Below are positions 41,959-53,148 of a stretch of DNA of 64,000 nucleotides, piece after piece; positions within the stretch are counted from its first letter, which is position 1, and each line of letters starts with the position of its first letter. The notes beneath the pieces are model-generated. The model saw only the letters and a program-made list of their open reading frames with translations, ran no database searches and was not told the DNA's origin. The stretch is from Ahaetulla prasina (Eukaryota; Chordata; Lepidosauria; Squamata; Colubridae): the NCBI RefSeq assembly GCF_028640845.1, contig NC_080546.1:82108757-82172756 (forward strand), written 5' to 3'. A program made the position numbers and the translations under genes.

Positions 41959-42504
41959 TGTTGTGGTCCACCAGCAGCCTGCAGAGCTGGCAATGGAGTC
42001 GGACAGCGATGAGGCTGAGGTGGGGCCAGGGCCATCAGGGAATGAGGTGTGGACTCCAGAGCCTTCAGAGACTGATAGTGAGGCAGAGGAACAGGAGGAC
42101 TCTGTTCCTAATGCACATATGAGAAGAGCTGCCAGAAGGCAAGAGCAGCTCAAGCAAGAAGGACAACTCGGGAGTAGGGCCAAGAGATGATTGGCCCCTC
42201 TCATAAGGCTTAAAAGACCAGCAATGGTGTCTGAGCTTTGCCGGAAAACAACATTGGTAGCTTCGTCTTCTTGCATTCATTTTTGTATCAGTGACTTCTG
42301 AACATTTGCCAAGAAAGGCCTTTGGCAGTTTGCCTAATTGGACCAAGGTTTGCGATAGGACTGAGGAATTTGTGTTGGGAGGACTTTGCTTTAATTTAGT
42401 TGAACTACGCTGGGAATGAAGTAATTCTCAGCTGTTTGAATAAAGTTTGTTTGTTTTTTCACTGACTGATTTTCCTACTACCTACTTGGGCCTGGGTCAC
42501 AATA
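41959..42504 (+). mobile_element. Solo LTR, family B (546 bp)
   Basis: Perfect 5-bp TSD GCAGT at 41954-41958 and 42505-42509 shows an independent insertion. Begins TGTTGTGGTCCACCAGCAGC. The U3 frame is open to 42190 with ESDSDEAEVGPGPSGNEV, then RRAARRQEQLKQEG. AATAAAGTTTGTTT near 42440 is the polyadenylation signal region. Confidence 0.9.
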
Positions 42505-42760
42505 GCAGTTCTCACATTGCCGCTTCCAGCCGGGATGCAACCCCCTGCCCCGAAAGGCCAGGCAGAGCCAGCGCATGCGCACCGGACAGCTGGTTTTCAT
42601 GCATGCATGTGTGCCAGAAACCGGAAGATCAGGTGGCTGGTGTGCATGTGTGCACCGTAAACCAGATCATCTTCTTCTTCCAGTTTGCAGCACATGCGTG
42701 CACCCACTCCCATTTCGGAACTCAGCGCTGAAACAGTTCACCAACGCTGCCTTAGGTTCT
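42505..42760. mobile_element. hAT-type fragment, continuation
   Basis: AGAAACCGGAAGATCAGG and GCACATGCGTGCACCCAC resemble 41020-41110 on the other side of the LTR pair. No ends seen. Confidence 0.4.
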
Positions 42761-43857
42761 TGAAGATATTATCACCAAAAAACAAATACGAGGCAAAAAA
42801 AATCAGTATGGTGACACGAGAAAGGAAAGTGTTGTTTTCCAAATCTGTATTGTGAGAGACATCTGACCATTGGCTGTTCAAGACACTAAAAATAAGTATG
42901 TGGCAAAACTTATCGAGAGCATCTCCTTACCATTTAAAACACTGAGAATGGACAAAGACTACAGACAGCTGGGAAAACAATATTATAGATATATATTTTT
43001 TCTTTTTACGATCCTATCCCTTGCTTCGGGGTGGGGTCGATATGACTGAATGGTGCTGAGCATTTACTGGCCGGGTGGCCTTCCTGATCCCTAGTTGGAG
43101 GAAAGCAACATTGCTGTTCACAATAATTCTGCTACTGAAAAGAGGTGGTTAATTTTGAACGTAATTTCTTATTCGGTAAAGTCAAACTTGAATGTTTGGT
43201 GTCAACATCTAATGTGTATTCGGCAGGGGGAAAAACCAAAAGTAATGTTCAAGAAATTTATTCACGTCTAAAGCTCTGCCCCTCTAGGGCCTCCTTTAGG
43301 AGAAAGGTTTTAAAATACACATTCTACCACCTCTATGAATATTTTTCCAGGAGTTCGTTTCACAAAGGGAACCCCAAATGTTAAGGCATTCATTTACTTA
43401 TTAAAGTTTCCATAGGCATCGAGAATTGAGCAAGACTCTCTGCTTTGCGCCAGAAGAGAGAAAAGTTAGAGAACTGACATCAAAAAAACATTTTTGCAGT
43501 CTGAGATGCAAATAATTAGTGATTTCTCTGTTGAATATTGTAGTGGGAGTCACTATTAAGGTGTCAGAACAAGAGCATGGCGCAATGAGATACGACTACC
43601 ATTAGCTATATCCGTTTCATATTAGTCATTGTGCTGGCAATTAATAAATTTTATATAGGCACTATTAAAAGAACAGCATTGTTGCCACTATTCATTAAGG
43701 CAGCCTGTCTCCTTTAAGGAGGCATTATTATCTTGTCCAAAACAATACATGTTATATGTTTGTGATATGCTCATTTGGCAGGGAAAGGTGAAGATCAATG
43801 TAATGTTCCATTTTGTTCCTATATTTATCATCTGGGGAATCTAGTATGTGTATTCTA
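42761..43857. other. No recognised feature
   Basis: About 1.1 kb of AT-rich, apparently unique sequence. No domain in its frames and no repeat ends. Confidence 0.45.
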
Positions 43858-44065
43858 CTGTGTTTCTCTGAAAATAAGATCCAGTCTTATATTTTTTGAA
43901 CCTTGAAATAAGCATTTGGCCTTCTTTTTGGGGAGGTCTTATTATTTTGGGGCGTGTGGAGCAAGGCGGGCCTCCTCTTGCCATCTTACCTGATTTCCAG
44001 CTCTATCTCCCTAACCCTAACCAGAGGAAATGGCGGGGACCGGCTGTGCATGCGTTTAAATATTT

Positions 44066-44714
44066 TTAAGGTAAAGGTAAAGGTTCCCCTCGCACATACA
44101 TGCTAGTCGTTGCCGACTCTAGGGGGTGGTGCTCATCTCCGTTTCAAAGCCGGAGAGCCAGCGCTGTTCGAAGACATCTCCGTGGGCATGTGGCCAGCAT
44201 GACTCAATGCCAAAGGCGCACCGAACGCTTTTACCTTCCCACCAAAGGTGGTCCCTATTTTTTCTACTTGCATTTTTACGAGCTTTCGAAACTTTTATTT
44301 ATTTATTTTTTATTTATTTGCATTTATATCCCGCCCTTCTCCGAAGACTCAGGGCGGCTTACACTATGTCAAGCAATAGTCTTCATCCATTTGTATATTA
44401 TATACAAAGTCAACTTATTGCCCCCAACAATCTGGGTCCTCATTTTACCTACCTTATAAAGGATGGAAGGCTGAGTCGACCTTGGGCCTGGTAGGACTTG
44501 AACCTGCAGTAATTGCAAGCAGCTGCTGTTAATAACAGACTGTCTTAGCAGTCTGAGCCACTCAAGGACCCTTAGAACCTAGAAACTGCTAGGTTGGCAG
44601 AAGCTGGGACAAGTAACAGGAGCTCACCCCATTACACGGCAGCACTAGGGATTCGAACCGCTGACCTTTCGATCGACAAGCTCAGCTGTCTAAGCCCCTG
44701 AGCCACCGCGACCC
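44066..44714 (-). mobile_element. Sauria-type tRNA SINE with nested S1 SINE
   Basis: The inverted 3' end AAGGTAAAGGTAAAGGTTCC, CGTTGCCGACTCTAGGGGG at the left; the inverted tRNA head with box B (GGTTCGAATCCC) at about 44650 and CCCCTGAGCCACCGCGACCC at the right. Interior CATGTGGCCAGCATGACTCA is typical. An S1 SINE (about 44292-44568) is inserted in it. Flanks AAATATTT and TTAATATTT suggest a TSD. Confidence 0.85.
44292..44568 (-). mobile_element. tRNA-derived SINE, family S1, nested
   Basis: CGCCCTTCTCCGAAGACTCA at the left and GCAGTCTGAGCCACTCAAGG at the right, complete inverted S1 inside the Sauria-type SINE. Confidence 0.82.
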
Positions 44715-44812
44715 TTAATATTTACCTTTACATATTTTTAGGGAGAGCTTATTTTGGGGATGCGGGAGGGCTTATTTTGGGGATGTGGTAGCTCAGGGGC
44801 TAGGACGCTGAG

Positions 44813-44998
44813 CTATGATCGTTTTTCACACTTATGACCATTGCAAGCATTCCCATGGTCATGTGATCAAAATTTGGATGCTTGTCAACTGGCTCATATT
44901 TATGAAGGTTGCAGCATCCATGGGATCTTCTCATCACATTTTGGGAGCTTCTGACAATCGAAATCAATGGGAAAGCTGAATTCACTTAAGAACAGCTC
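44813..44998 (+). mobile_element. Family T transposon fragment
   Basis: CGTTTTTCACACTTATGACC and CATGGTCATGTGATCAAAAT. Immediately before it, GTAGCTCAGGGGCTAGGACG looks like a stray tRNA-SINE head. Confidence 0.65.
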
Positions 44999-45073
44999 TG
45001 TTATTCTATTAAATTTGTTAGACAGTATTCTTCTTTAAGATAATGGAGAAAAGACATGCTGAAAATGTAACGA

Positions 45074-45498
45074 TGTTGTGTTAGAATAAATCTTTGTTTG
45101 AGGCCCCGTTAGAAAGAGGCCCAGCTAAAGGGAAATTCCTTAATTCCAGGGCAGTAGAAATAAGGAAGAGCCATGCTTACAAAATATTTTATGGGTAGTG
45201 ATAGGGAGGTGCTGATGAACATGAAATTAGAGAAAGAAATGATGTTGTCTCTGAAGGCGTAGCGGATTAGTGGGGATCGGTCACTGGGTCCGATGTAGGA
45301 GGGGCATGAGGGGCGTTGGAAACTATAAAATGTAATGCTTTTGAATTTCAGGTGTGGCTTCCCGGCTCAAACTCCTTGGTTGAGATCTGCTGGGATACCC
45401 ACCTTATTTTGCAAAATTGCTTTTATTATTTTCTTTTAATAAAAGCTCTTTGTTTTCATCGACCCAAGTTTTGTTGGCTGAAATTCCTTTCCAACACA
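45074..45498 (+). mobile_element. Solo LTR, family C (425 bp)
   Basis: Begins TGTTGTGTTAGAATAAATC and ends TTTCCAACACA. Flanks AACGA and AACGT agree at 4 of 5. CTATAAAATG near 45328 is a TATA-like box and AATAAAAGCTCTTTG near 45438 a polyadenylation signal, in LTR order. No internal region. Class uncertain. Confidence 0.65.
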
Positions 45499-45543
45499 AA
45501 CGTACCTCTTTGATGTTGTAAAGCTCTTCTTAAGCAGTTACAA

Positions 45544-46205
45544 CCGAGGTGGTATTCAGCCGGTTTGCACTGGTTCTGGTGAACCAGTGCATATAGTGCA
45601 AAGTGCAAAGTTGACTTTGTATATAATATACAAATGGATGAAGACTATTGCTTGACATAGTGTAAGCCGCCCTGAGTCTTCGGAGAAGGGCGGAATATAA
45701 ATGCAAATAATAATAATAAAAAAAAACCAGTAGCAGAAATTTTGAGTAGTTCGGAGAACCAGCAAATACCACCTTTGGTTGGCTCTACCTACAACTGCTC
45801 TGCCCCTTCCAGGAGTCCCCACATGCTCCGTTTTGGTTCCCAGGGGGCTGCAGGGAGTCCTAGCCTATAAGACTGGGGCACCCAATCAATCTATTCGCTG
45901 CCTCCCAGCCTGTCAGCTGATCAGTGTGGTTGGTCTTTTGCTGCCTCCCAGCCTCTCAGCTGATTGGCGTGGTTGGTCTATTGCTGCCCCCCAGTCTCCC
46001 AGGTGATTGGCTGGGTCTCCTTTTGTTGCCCTGCACAGGAAAACGGAGCTGAAAAGCTGTTTAGTGGGGTGGGGAGGGAATGGAGATTTTACAGTATCCT
46101 TCCCCCCAGGAGTGGGAAGGGAATAGGTATTTTACAGTATCCTTCCCCTGCCACTCCCATCAAACCATACCCACAGAACCGGTAGTAAAAAAATTTGAAT
46201 CCCAT
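45544..46205 (+). mobile_element. hAT-type element with a nested SINE tail
   Basis: Left end CCGAGGTGGTATTCAGCCGG; the right part ends AACCGGTAGTAAAAAAATTT GAATCCCATCCC. At about 45606-45726 the 3' half of an S1 SINE is inserted (TTGACTTTGTATATAATATA to an A-rich tail). Confidence 0.65.
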
Positions 46206-46211
46206 CCCATC

Positions 46212-46474
46212 GCCTCTGGTGGCTTAGATTGCTAAGACAGTCTGTTATTAATACAGCTGCTTGCAATTACTGCAGGTTCAAGCCCCACCAGGCCCAAGGT
46301 TGACTCAGCCTTCCATCCTTTATAAGGTAGGTAAAATGAGGACCCAGATTGTTGGGGGCAATAAAAGTTGACTTTGTATATAATATACAAATGGATGAAG
46401 ACTATTGCTTAACATAGTGTAAGCCGCCCTGAGTCTTCGGAGAAGGGCAGGATATAAATGCAAATAAAAAAAAC
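46212..46474 (+). mobile_element. tRNA-derived SINE, family S1
   Basis: GCCTCTGGTGGCTTAGATTG head, GGTTCAAGCCCCACC box B, GCCGCCCTGAGTCTTCGGAG tail. Confidence 0.85.
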
Positions 46475-46585
46475 CTGACTTACAAGGAGCTGTAAATTTA
46501 ATAATTGTGGCAAGAAAGGTTGTAAAATGGAGCAAAGTTTCCTAAACAACTCTCTCACTTAGCAATGAAAATTTTGGGGACTTCC
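46475..46585 (+). mobile_element. Family T transposon fragment
   Basis: TAATTGTGGCAAGAAAGGTT and CTCTCACTTAGCAATGAAAA are interior family T sequence; ends at CTTCCTGTAG. Confidence 0.55.
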
Positions 46586-46778
46586 TGTAGAATCCATGAT
46601 TTTTTTATAAAAAAAAAGTTTGTGGAATAGGAAATGAAATGAGAGATCGCTGTAATTCCCAGTAATTAACTTGGAATATTCAGCTCCAGAAGTGGCTTAA
46701 AATATAAATTTAGAAAATAATAGCCAAAGAGTAGAGCCTTTTTTCTAGCTTAGGGTTGAATTTATGGTTAGGGTATAT

Positions 46779-47698
46779 CAGTGGTGAGATGCAGCCAGTT
46801 TGGGCCAGTTCAGGTGATCCAGTTGTTAAATTGCTGGCTGGCCCCTCTCCTCCCCACCCTTCTCTTCCCCACCTTTTCCAGGACTCCCCCCGCACCGCAT
46901 TTTAACTCCCAGGTAAGTGCAGGGAGGCCTACAAGGCCCAAAATAGGGTGCAGGGGGATGCAGCACAGCCACCCCCAGGTTGTTTTTGTTTCCAGGAGGC
47001 TTCAGGGAGGCCTACTAGGCCCAAAATGGGGTGCAGGGGTGCACATCCCCCCCCCACAGCCCATTGTTGCTCTCGGGCAGTATTGCTTGTCACATGTTGT
47101 GACTCCAGCCCCCGAACCTGGCCCCATGCCCGAAAATGACTTTGAAAGTGAGGGGGAAGGGCTGGTAAGGCTTACCTCGGGAGCACCGATTCCTGTGGCT
47201 CGGCTCCAGGAGCCAGAACCAGACCAGTCAGAGGATGTAATGAGGCGGTCATCCCCTGATTCCTCCCTTCCCCAGGCTACGCCTTCAGACCCAGCTGATA
47301 ATAATAATCAAGCTTGGCTTGACCCGCGCTTCAGAAGATTAGAGCAGTGGCGTCATCAAAGGGAAGGGTGGGGCAGGAGCACCACCCCACAGGATATTTA
47401 AGGAGCTTTGGGACTGCTCTCACTCCACGGGAAGCAAAAGTTTAGCTGAACTGTTTCAAAAAGAGTTGAAAGTCTTGCTACGTGAGTCATTTGTTTGAAC
47501 TTTGGCAGGAAGCTGTGATTTCTCTGCCAGGACTGATAAGAGCTGTAAATCCACTGGCTGAAAGCCAGCTCGTGGGTCTGGGGAAGTGGGGAAGGAGACA
47601 GAACATCATACCCCTGGCCATGCCCACCATGGCCACGCCCACCCAGTCATTCATCAGGGCAGAGAACCAGTTGTTAAATTATTTGAATCCCACCACAG
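46779..47698 (+). mobile_element. hAT-type element hosting a solo LTR
   Basis: Left end CAGTGGTGAGATGCAGCCAG, right end TTATTTGAATCCCACCACAG. Flanks GGGTATAT and CGGTATAG agree at 6 of 8. LTR A lies inside. Confidence 0.75.
47095..47605 (+). mobile_element. Solo LTR, family A variant (511 bp)
   Basis: Begins TGTTGTGACTCCAGC, ends GAGACAGAACA. Flanks TCACA and TCATA; in the duplicate copy both are TCACA. The U3 frame runs from the LTR start to 47401 with PGPMPENDFESEGEG, then WLDPRFRRLEQWRHQREGW. Confidence 0.82.
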
Positions 47699-47892
47699 CG
47701 GTATAGGCATTTTTTGAAAACAATAAAACGTTGAATGTCAAAGAGGTTGTAGGGTTTGGATCCTACTGCGATGACCATTGTCTTTAAATTTTTTGATGAT
47801 ATGGTAAGATATTCCTTCATGGAAAGCCACTTAAAGGGCACTTGCATTGTTTTTATTTATTTATTTGGTTTTTAGAATAGAATAGAATAGAA

Positions 47893-48472
47893 AAGGCTCC
47901 AGTGACGTCACCGCTCCTGCTGGGTGCTCTAACAGAGCACTCCGTGTTAGAAGATTGTAAAAGTCAGTGAAACAGAAAAAAAATCACTGTTCACTGAGCT
48001 TAGCATACCCTCTGGGCAAAAGAGGGTTATCAGAGTTGTGGGAAAGTGGTAGGTCTGACAGGGGGTTTGCTCTTAAGAGCGAATTTTCCTGGATTTATGA
48101 CCCCACCGAATTCCACTCCCTCCAACTTCAACACGCTCCTGTTTTTATCAGGAAAAAGGAGTGGGAGAGTCGCTTCTGCTCAAAAGGACTTATTAAATTG
48201 ATTGATCTTCTAAGCAGACGGGAATTTCACAAGCGTTCGATCTTTGATGTAGAATCAGCACGGCAAGTACCGACTCCCTTTCTGAAACCTGAAACCTTTC
48301 TTTGTCTTTGATTAATTGGCTTTTAAAATGGCGTCTGAAAGTGAAAGTAAAAATTTTTTAGTACGATAAAGTAGCGTTATTTGTGGATTGTTACAAACGG
48401 AGTTTTTTTTTTATACTGAAAGGAGGGAAGGAAAGTTGTTAAGTCTAAATTCCTGATTCTTTTGAAGACAGA
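47893..48472 (+). promoter_or_regulatory. L1 5' untranslated/promoter region
   Basis: GC-richer than its surroundings at the start, with CTCCAGTGACGTCACCGC at 47898-47915 including a full CRE palindrome. L1 5' regions carry internal promoters; the CRE is directly visible but its use is inferred. An incidental frame lies at 47967-48311. Confidence 0.55.
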
Positions 48473-49496
48473 ATGGCAGCTAAACCTTTAAAGCCTTCTG
48501 GAAGAAGGGGATCTGAACCAAGTCTTGAGGAAATATTGAAAGAACAATTAAAACTTTCTGAAGATAGGCAAAAAGAGATGATGGAGAATTTTAATGCAAA
48601 AATAAGAGAAGATATTCTCATGGCAGTTCAAGGACTGAGTAAAAAAATTGAGGGATTGGAAGGGGAAATGCAACAGATCTCTCAGTCAAATAAGCATTTA
48701 GAAGACAAAATGAAAGGTGTTCAGAAAAAAGTGGATCAAAATGAAGATCAGGTTGTGATATTACAATATAAACTTATGGAAGGAGCTCTTAGAATTCGTG
48801 GTATGCAAGAAGAGCGAGGAGAAGACTTAAGAAAAATTATATCAGAAGCATTGGCTGAATTTATTGAAGTGGAACCCCAAGAGGTAGCTTACCAAATTGA
48901 TAAAACATATAGAGTTAATTCCTGGATTGCAAGACAGAGAAAGCTTCCTCGGGACATTGTGGTTTATTTTGTGAAAAGGACTATGAGAAATCAGATTCTG
49001 CAAGTTTCATATCAGACAACTTTAAAAATTGGAGAACAGGAGCTGAAGGTGTTGAAAGAGATTCCTTCAAAGATGTTAAGAGATAGGAAGGAATTTGCTT
49101 TTTTTACACAAGAACTTAAAAAACATCAGATTCAAAACATCAGATCCAATTGGACTGACAGTATTCTTTCAAGGAAGGAGATATAGAATTGATACTGTTT
49201 TAAAGGCAAAGGATTTTCTTTCTACAGTTTTGAAAGTCGAAATAGAAGTGATAGGAAAACTTCAAGAGATTCAAGAAGGCGTGGTGTTCCAAGAGCCTTC
49301 ATTGCTGCCAGTATTAGAGGAACCACAAGAGCAAAGGGTGACAAGAGGAGCTCTTAAGCGTAAAGAAGAGCAACAGTCTCAAAGTAAAAGCCAGGATCCC
49401 AGCATGGAAGCTGTGGGAGGAGCTAGACGGAAGATACCGGAGGAGGAGCTTCCGTTGTCTGCTTCAAAGCTTCAGGAGGCCAGTAATGGCAAATAG
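48473..49496 (+). pseudogene. L1 ORF1 (ORF1p), frameshifted
   Basis: ORF1p is the RNA-binding chaperone that trimerises on L1 RNA. The first frame (48473-49186) has a basic N-terminus, a coiled-coil-like stretch of about residues 20-95, an RRM-like region from LRIRGMQEERGEDLRKII, then PRDIVVYFVKRTMRNQIL and LRDRKEFAFFTQELKKHQI of the C-terminal domain. The end of that domain (VFFQGRRYRIDTVLKAKDFL) continues in another frame from about 49125 to 49496, so one frameshift near 49125-49140 breaks the gene. The tail is Gln/Glu/Lys-rich. The stop overlaps the ORF2 start by 11 bp. Confidence 0.88.
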
Positions 49497-50685
49497 AATT
49501 TTGTCATGGAATGTTAATGGCTTGAATTCAGCTCAGAAAAGAAGGAAAATATTTCACTACTTGAAACAATTTAAAAATGATGTGATTTGTTTGCAAGAGA
49601 CACATATAAAATTATCAGACCAAAAATATTTAATTAATTCAAAATTGGGTAACCATTTTGTTGCATCAGCTTTGGAAAAGAAGCATGGAATTGTTGTATA
49701 TATCAGGAAGGATATACCAGCTAAGTTAATTGAGGCAGATATTCAAGGAAGATTTATTGCTATTGAACTGGTGATAGATGCAAAAAAGACTTTGTTGATA
49801 GGTATTTATGCACCTAATCAGCAACAAGAAAAGTTTTACAAAATGTTACATGAGAGGTTGACCCTCTGGGATTATAGTTCGTTTATTTTATTAGGAGACT
49901 GGAATGGAGTAATTGATACAAGAAGGATAAGAGAACCTCCTCCAAGAAGATACCTATACATGCAAAATTACCAAAATCTTTTTGAAATGATGGAAGACTT
50001 TGAGTTTAGAGATATATGGAGGTTACGGAATCCAGATGAGAGAGATTTTACTTTTTTTTCTGATAGGCATCAATCTTTTTCACGCATTGATTTTATTTTA
50101 ATTTCTAATGACTTGCTTTCTAGGGTGAAGAAAATGAAGATATTTCCGAGGTGTTTAACTGACCATAGCCCAGTATGGATGGAATTATTACAAGGGAAAA
50201 AAGGTGGTAGAACATGGAGGTTGAATGAAAATCTGTTTAGATATGAGGATAATGTAACTTATTGTAAGAAACAGTTAAAAGAATTTTTTGATTTTAATAT
50301 GTACAAAGGGACACCTATAGGAACTGTGTGGGAGGCGAGCAAAGCGTTTATTAGAGGGATATTGATTTATTTGGACAACAGGCAAAGGAATAATAAACAA
50401 AGGCAGCGTAGATATTTGGAAGAAGAAATTCAAAGGAAGCAACAGTTATTAATTCAAAACCCACAAGATCATAAACTTAAAGAGGCTATAAAAATATTAC
50501 AGAGTCAATTTAATATGTTAATGGCAGACCAGGTGGCAACGAATATACAATATGCTAAACATAATACCTTTTGTAATGCAAATAAACCTGGGAGATGGTT
50601 GGCATATAATTTAAGGAAGAAACAGAAAGCACGTGTCATACAAAAAATAGAATATAAAGGTAAAGAGATATATCAACAGGATAAA
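49486..50685 (+). CDS. L1 ORF2, N-terminal endonuclease part
   Basis: About 400 codons are open. The apurinic-type endonuclease is complete by motif: SWNVNGLNS (Asn9/Asn11), CLQETH (Glu38), LLGDWNGV (Asp138, Asn140), SRIDFILIS (Asp202) and LTDHSPVW (Asp226, His227). These are the catalytic and DNA-contact positions of L1 endonucleases that nick target DNA. A Lys/Arg/Gln-rich linker follows (about residues 300-400). The reverse transcriptase and Cys-rich tail are missing because the element ends at the duplication junction; codons after about 400 read into foreign sequence. It cannot be a functional ORF2p as it stands. Confidence 0.9.
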
Positions 50686-50768
50686 ATCTTACCTGATTTC
50701 CAGCTCTATCTCCCTAACCCTAACCAGAGGAAATGGCGGGACCGGCTGTGCATGCGTTTAAATATTTT

Positions 50769-51404
50769 TAAGGTAAAGGTAAAGGTTCCTCGCACATACA
50801 TGCTAGTCGTTGCCGACTCTAGGGGTGGTGCTCATCTCCGTTTCAAAGCCGGAGAGCCAGCGCTGTTCGAAGACATCTCCGTGGGCATGTGGCCAGCATG
50901 ACTCAATGCCAAAGGCGCACGCTTTTACCTTCCACCAAAGGTGGTCCCTATTTTTCTACTTGCATTTTACGAGCTTTCAAACTTTTATTTATTTATTTTA
51001 TTTATTTGCATTTATATCCCGCCCTTCTCCGAAGACTCAGGGCGGCTTACACTATGTCAAGCAATAGTCTTCATCCATTTGTATATTATATACAAAGTCA
51101 ACTTATTGCCCCCAACAATCTGGGTCCTCATTTTACCTACCTTATAAAGGATGGAAGGCTGAGTCAACCTTGGGCCTGGTAGGACTTGAACCTGCAGTAA
51201 TTGCAAGCAGCTGCTGTTAATAACAGACTGTCTTAGCAGTCTGAGCCACTCAAGGACCCTTAGAACCTAGAAACTGCTAGGTTGGCAGAAGCTGGGACAA
51301 GTAACAGGAGCTCACCCCATTACACGGCAGCACTAGGGATTCGAACCGCTGACCTTTCGATCGACAAGCTCAGCTGTCTTAGCCCCTGAGCCACCGCGTC
51401 CCTT
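50769..51404 (-). mobile_element. Sauria-type SINE with nested S1, copy 2
   Basis: Same structure as 44066-44714, with small deletions such as CGCACGC for CGCACCGAACGC and shorter homopolymers. Confidence 0.85.
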
Positions 51405-51738
51405 AATATTTACCTTTACATATTTTTAGGGAGGGCTTATTTTGGGGATGTGGTAGCTCAGGGGCTAGGATGCTGAGCTATGATCGTTTTTCATACTTAT
51501 GACCATTGCAAGCATTCCCATGGTCATGTGATCAAAATTTGGATGCTTGTCAACTGGCTCATATTTATGAAGGTTGCAGCATCCATGGGATCTTCTGATC
51601 ACATTTTGGGAGCTTCTGACCACCGAAGTCAATGGGAAAGCTGAATTCACTTAAGAACAGCTCTGTTATTCTATTAAATTTGTTAGACAGTATTCTTCTT
51701 TAAGATAATGGAGAAAAGACATGCTGAAAATGTAACGA

Positions 51739-52170
51739 TGTTGTGTTAGAATAAATCTTTGTTTGAGGCCCCGTTAGAAAGAGGCCCAGCTAAAGGGAAA
51801 TTCCTTAATTCCAGGGCAGTAGAAATAAGGAAGAGCCATGCTTACAAAATATTTTATGGGTAGTAATAGGGAGGTGCTGATGAACATGAAATTAGAGAAA
51901 GAAATGATGTTGTCTCTGAAGGCGTAGCGGATTAGTGGGGATCGGTCACTGGGTCCGATGTAGGAGGGGCATGAGGGGCGTTGGAAACTATAAAATGTAA
52001 TGCTTTTGAAATTTCAGGTGTGGCTTCCCGGCTCAAACTCAAACTCCTTGGTTGAGATCTGCTGGGATACCCACCTTATTTTGCAAAATTGCTTTTATTA
52101 TTTTCTTTTAATAAAAGCTCTTTGTTTTCATCGACCCAAGTTTTGTTGGCTGAAATTCTTTTCCAACACA
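51739..52170 (+). mobile_element. Solo LTR, family C, copy 2
   Basis: Counterpart of 45074-45498; has an extra six-base AAACTC unit (CTCAAACTCAAACTCC). Confidence 0.65.
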
Positions 52171-52215
52171 AACGTACCTCTTGGATGTTGTAAAGCTCTT
52201 CTGTAGCAGTTTCAA

Positions 52216-52880
52216 CCGAGGTGGTATTCAGCCGGTTTGCACTGGTTCTGGTGAACCAGTGCATATAGTGCAAAGTGCAAAGTTGACTTTGTATATAATA
52301 TACAAATGGATGAAGACTATTGCTTGACATAGTGTAAGCCGCCCTGAGTCTTTGGAGAAGGGCGGGATATAAATGCAAATAATAATAATAATAATAAAAA
52401 CCAGTAGCAGAAATTTTGAGTAGTTCGGAGAACCAGCAAATACCACCTTTGGTTGGCTCCACCTACAACTGCTCCACCACTTCCAGGAGTCCCCACATGC
52501 TCCGTTTTGGCTCCCAGGGGGCTGCAGGGAGTCCTAGCCTATAAGACTGGGGCACCCAATCAATCTATTCGCTGCCTCCCAGCCTCTCAACTGATCAGTG
52601 TGGTTGGTCTTTTGCTGCCTCCCAGCCTCTCAGCTGATCGGCGTGGTTGGTCTATTGCTGCCTCCCAGTCTCCCAGGTGATTGGCTGGGTCTTCTTTTGT
52701 TGCCCTGCACAGGAAAACGGAGCTGAAAAGCTGTTTAGTGGGGTGGGGAGGGAATGGAGATTTTACAGTATCCTTCCCCCCAGGAGTGGGAAGGGAATAG
52801 GTATTTTACAGTATCCTTCCCCTGCCACGCCCATCAAACCATACCCACAGAACCGGTAGTAAAAAAATTTGAATCCCATC
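52216..52880 (+). mobile_element. hAT-type element with S1 tail, copy 2
   Basis: Counterpart of 45544-46205; the SINE tail insert at about 52270-52401 ends in (AAT)n, longer than in copy 1. Confidence 0.65.
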
Positions 52881-52885
52881 CCATC

Positions 52886-53148
52886 GCCTCTGGTGGTTCA
52901 GACTGCTAAGACAGTCTGTTATTAACACAGCTGCTTGCAATTACTGCAGGTTCAAACCCCACCAGGCCCAAAATTGACTCAGCCTTCCATTCTTTATAAG
53001 GTAGGTAAAATGAGGACCCAGATTGTTGGGGGCAATAAAAGTTGACTTTGTATATAATATACAAATGGATGAAGACTATTCCTTAACACAGTGTAAGCCG
53101 CCCTGAGTCTTCGGAGAAGGGCAGGATATAAATGCAAATAAAAAAAAC
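52886..53148 (+). mobile_element. tRNA-derived SINE S1, copy 2
   Basis: Counterpart of 46212-46474 with substitutions in the head (GGTGGTTCAGACTG) and box B (GGTTCAAACCCCACC). Confidence 0.85.

Larger units (their letters stand above)
43858..44790 (+). mobile_element. Family M2 mariner-like element split by a Sauria-type SINE
   Basis: Left portion 43858-44065 begins ACTGTGTTTCTCTGAAAATA (eroded end) and shares CTTATTATTTTGGGGCGTGT with 10249. Right portion from about 44730 has GAGAGCTTATTTTGGGGATG. The SINE 44066-44714 sits between. Confidence 0.65.
43983..47892 (+). repeat. 3.9-kb duplicated block, copy 1
   Basis: Collinear with 50686 to about 54585 across all nested elements: M2 fragment, Sauria SINE with S1, family T, LTR C, hAT, S1, hAT with LTR A. 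Over 45061-45390 against 51726-52055 I count one substitution, a 1-base and a 6-base indel. The left edge lies in the M2 element at ATCTTACCTGATTTCC; the right edge is in the short (GAATA)n at 47875-47892, where the L1 begins. Confidence 0.93.
47893..50685 (+). mobile_element. L1 LINE, 5' half, truncated inside ORF2
   Basis: 5' untranslated region with a CRE-like TGACGTCA at 47903-47910, ORF1 (48473-49496, frameshifted) and ORF2 from 49486. The element stops at about codon 400 of ORF2, before the reverse transcriptase, where copy 2 of the duplicated block begins. L1 insertions normally lose the 5' end; keeping the 5' end and losing the 3' end is unusual. No TSD can be seen. Confidence 0.88.

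Noticed and set aside
41759..42190. Acidic proteins encoded by LTR U3 frames considered as host genes
   Set aside because: Each frame starts at an LTR boundary and recurs with every LTR copy, so it belongs to the retroelement.
44640..44710. tRNA-like box A and box B sequences (also at 8540, 29790, 40640, 46250, 63075)
   Set aside because: They are SINE heads with mutated promoter boxes joined to SINE bodies, not tRNA genes.
47967..48311. 114-codon frame upstream of L1 ORF1
   Set aside because: It lies in the L1 5' untranslated region and shows no recognised motif; a real upstream ORF cannot be shown from one copy.
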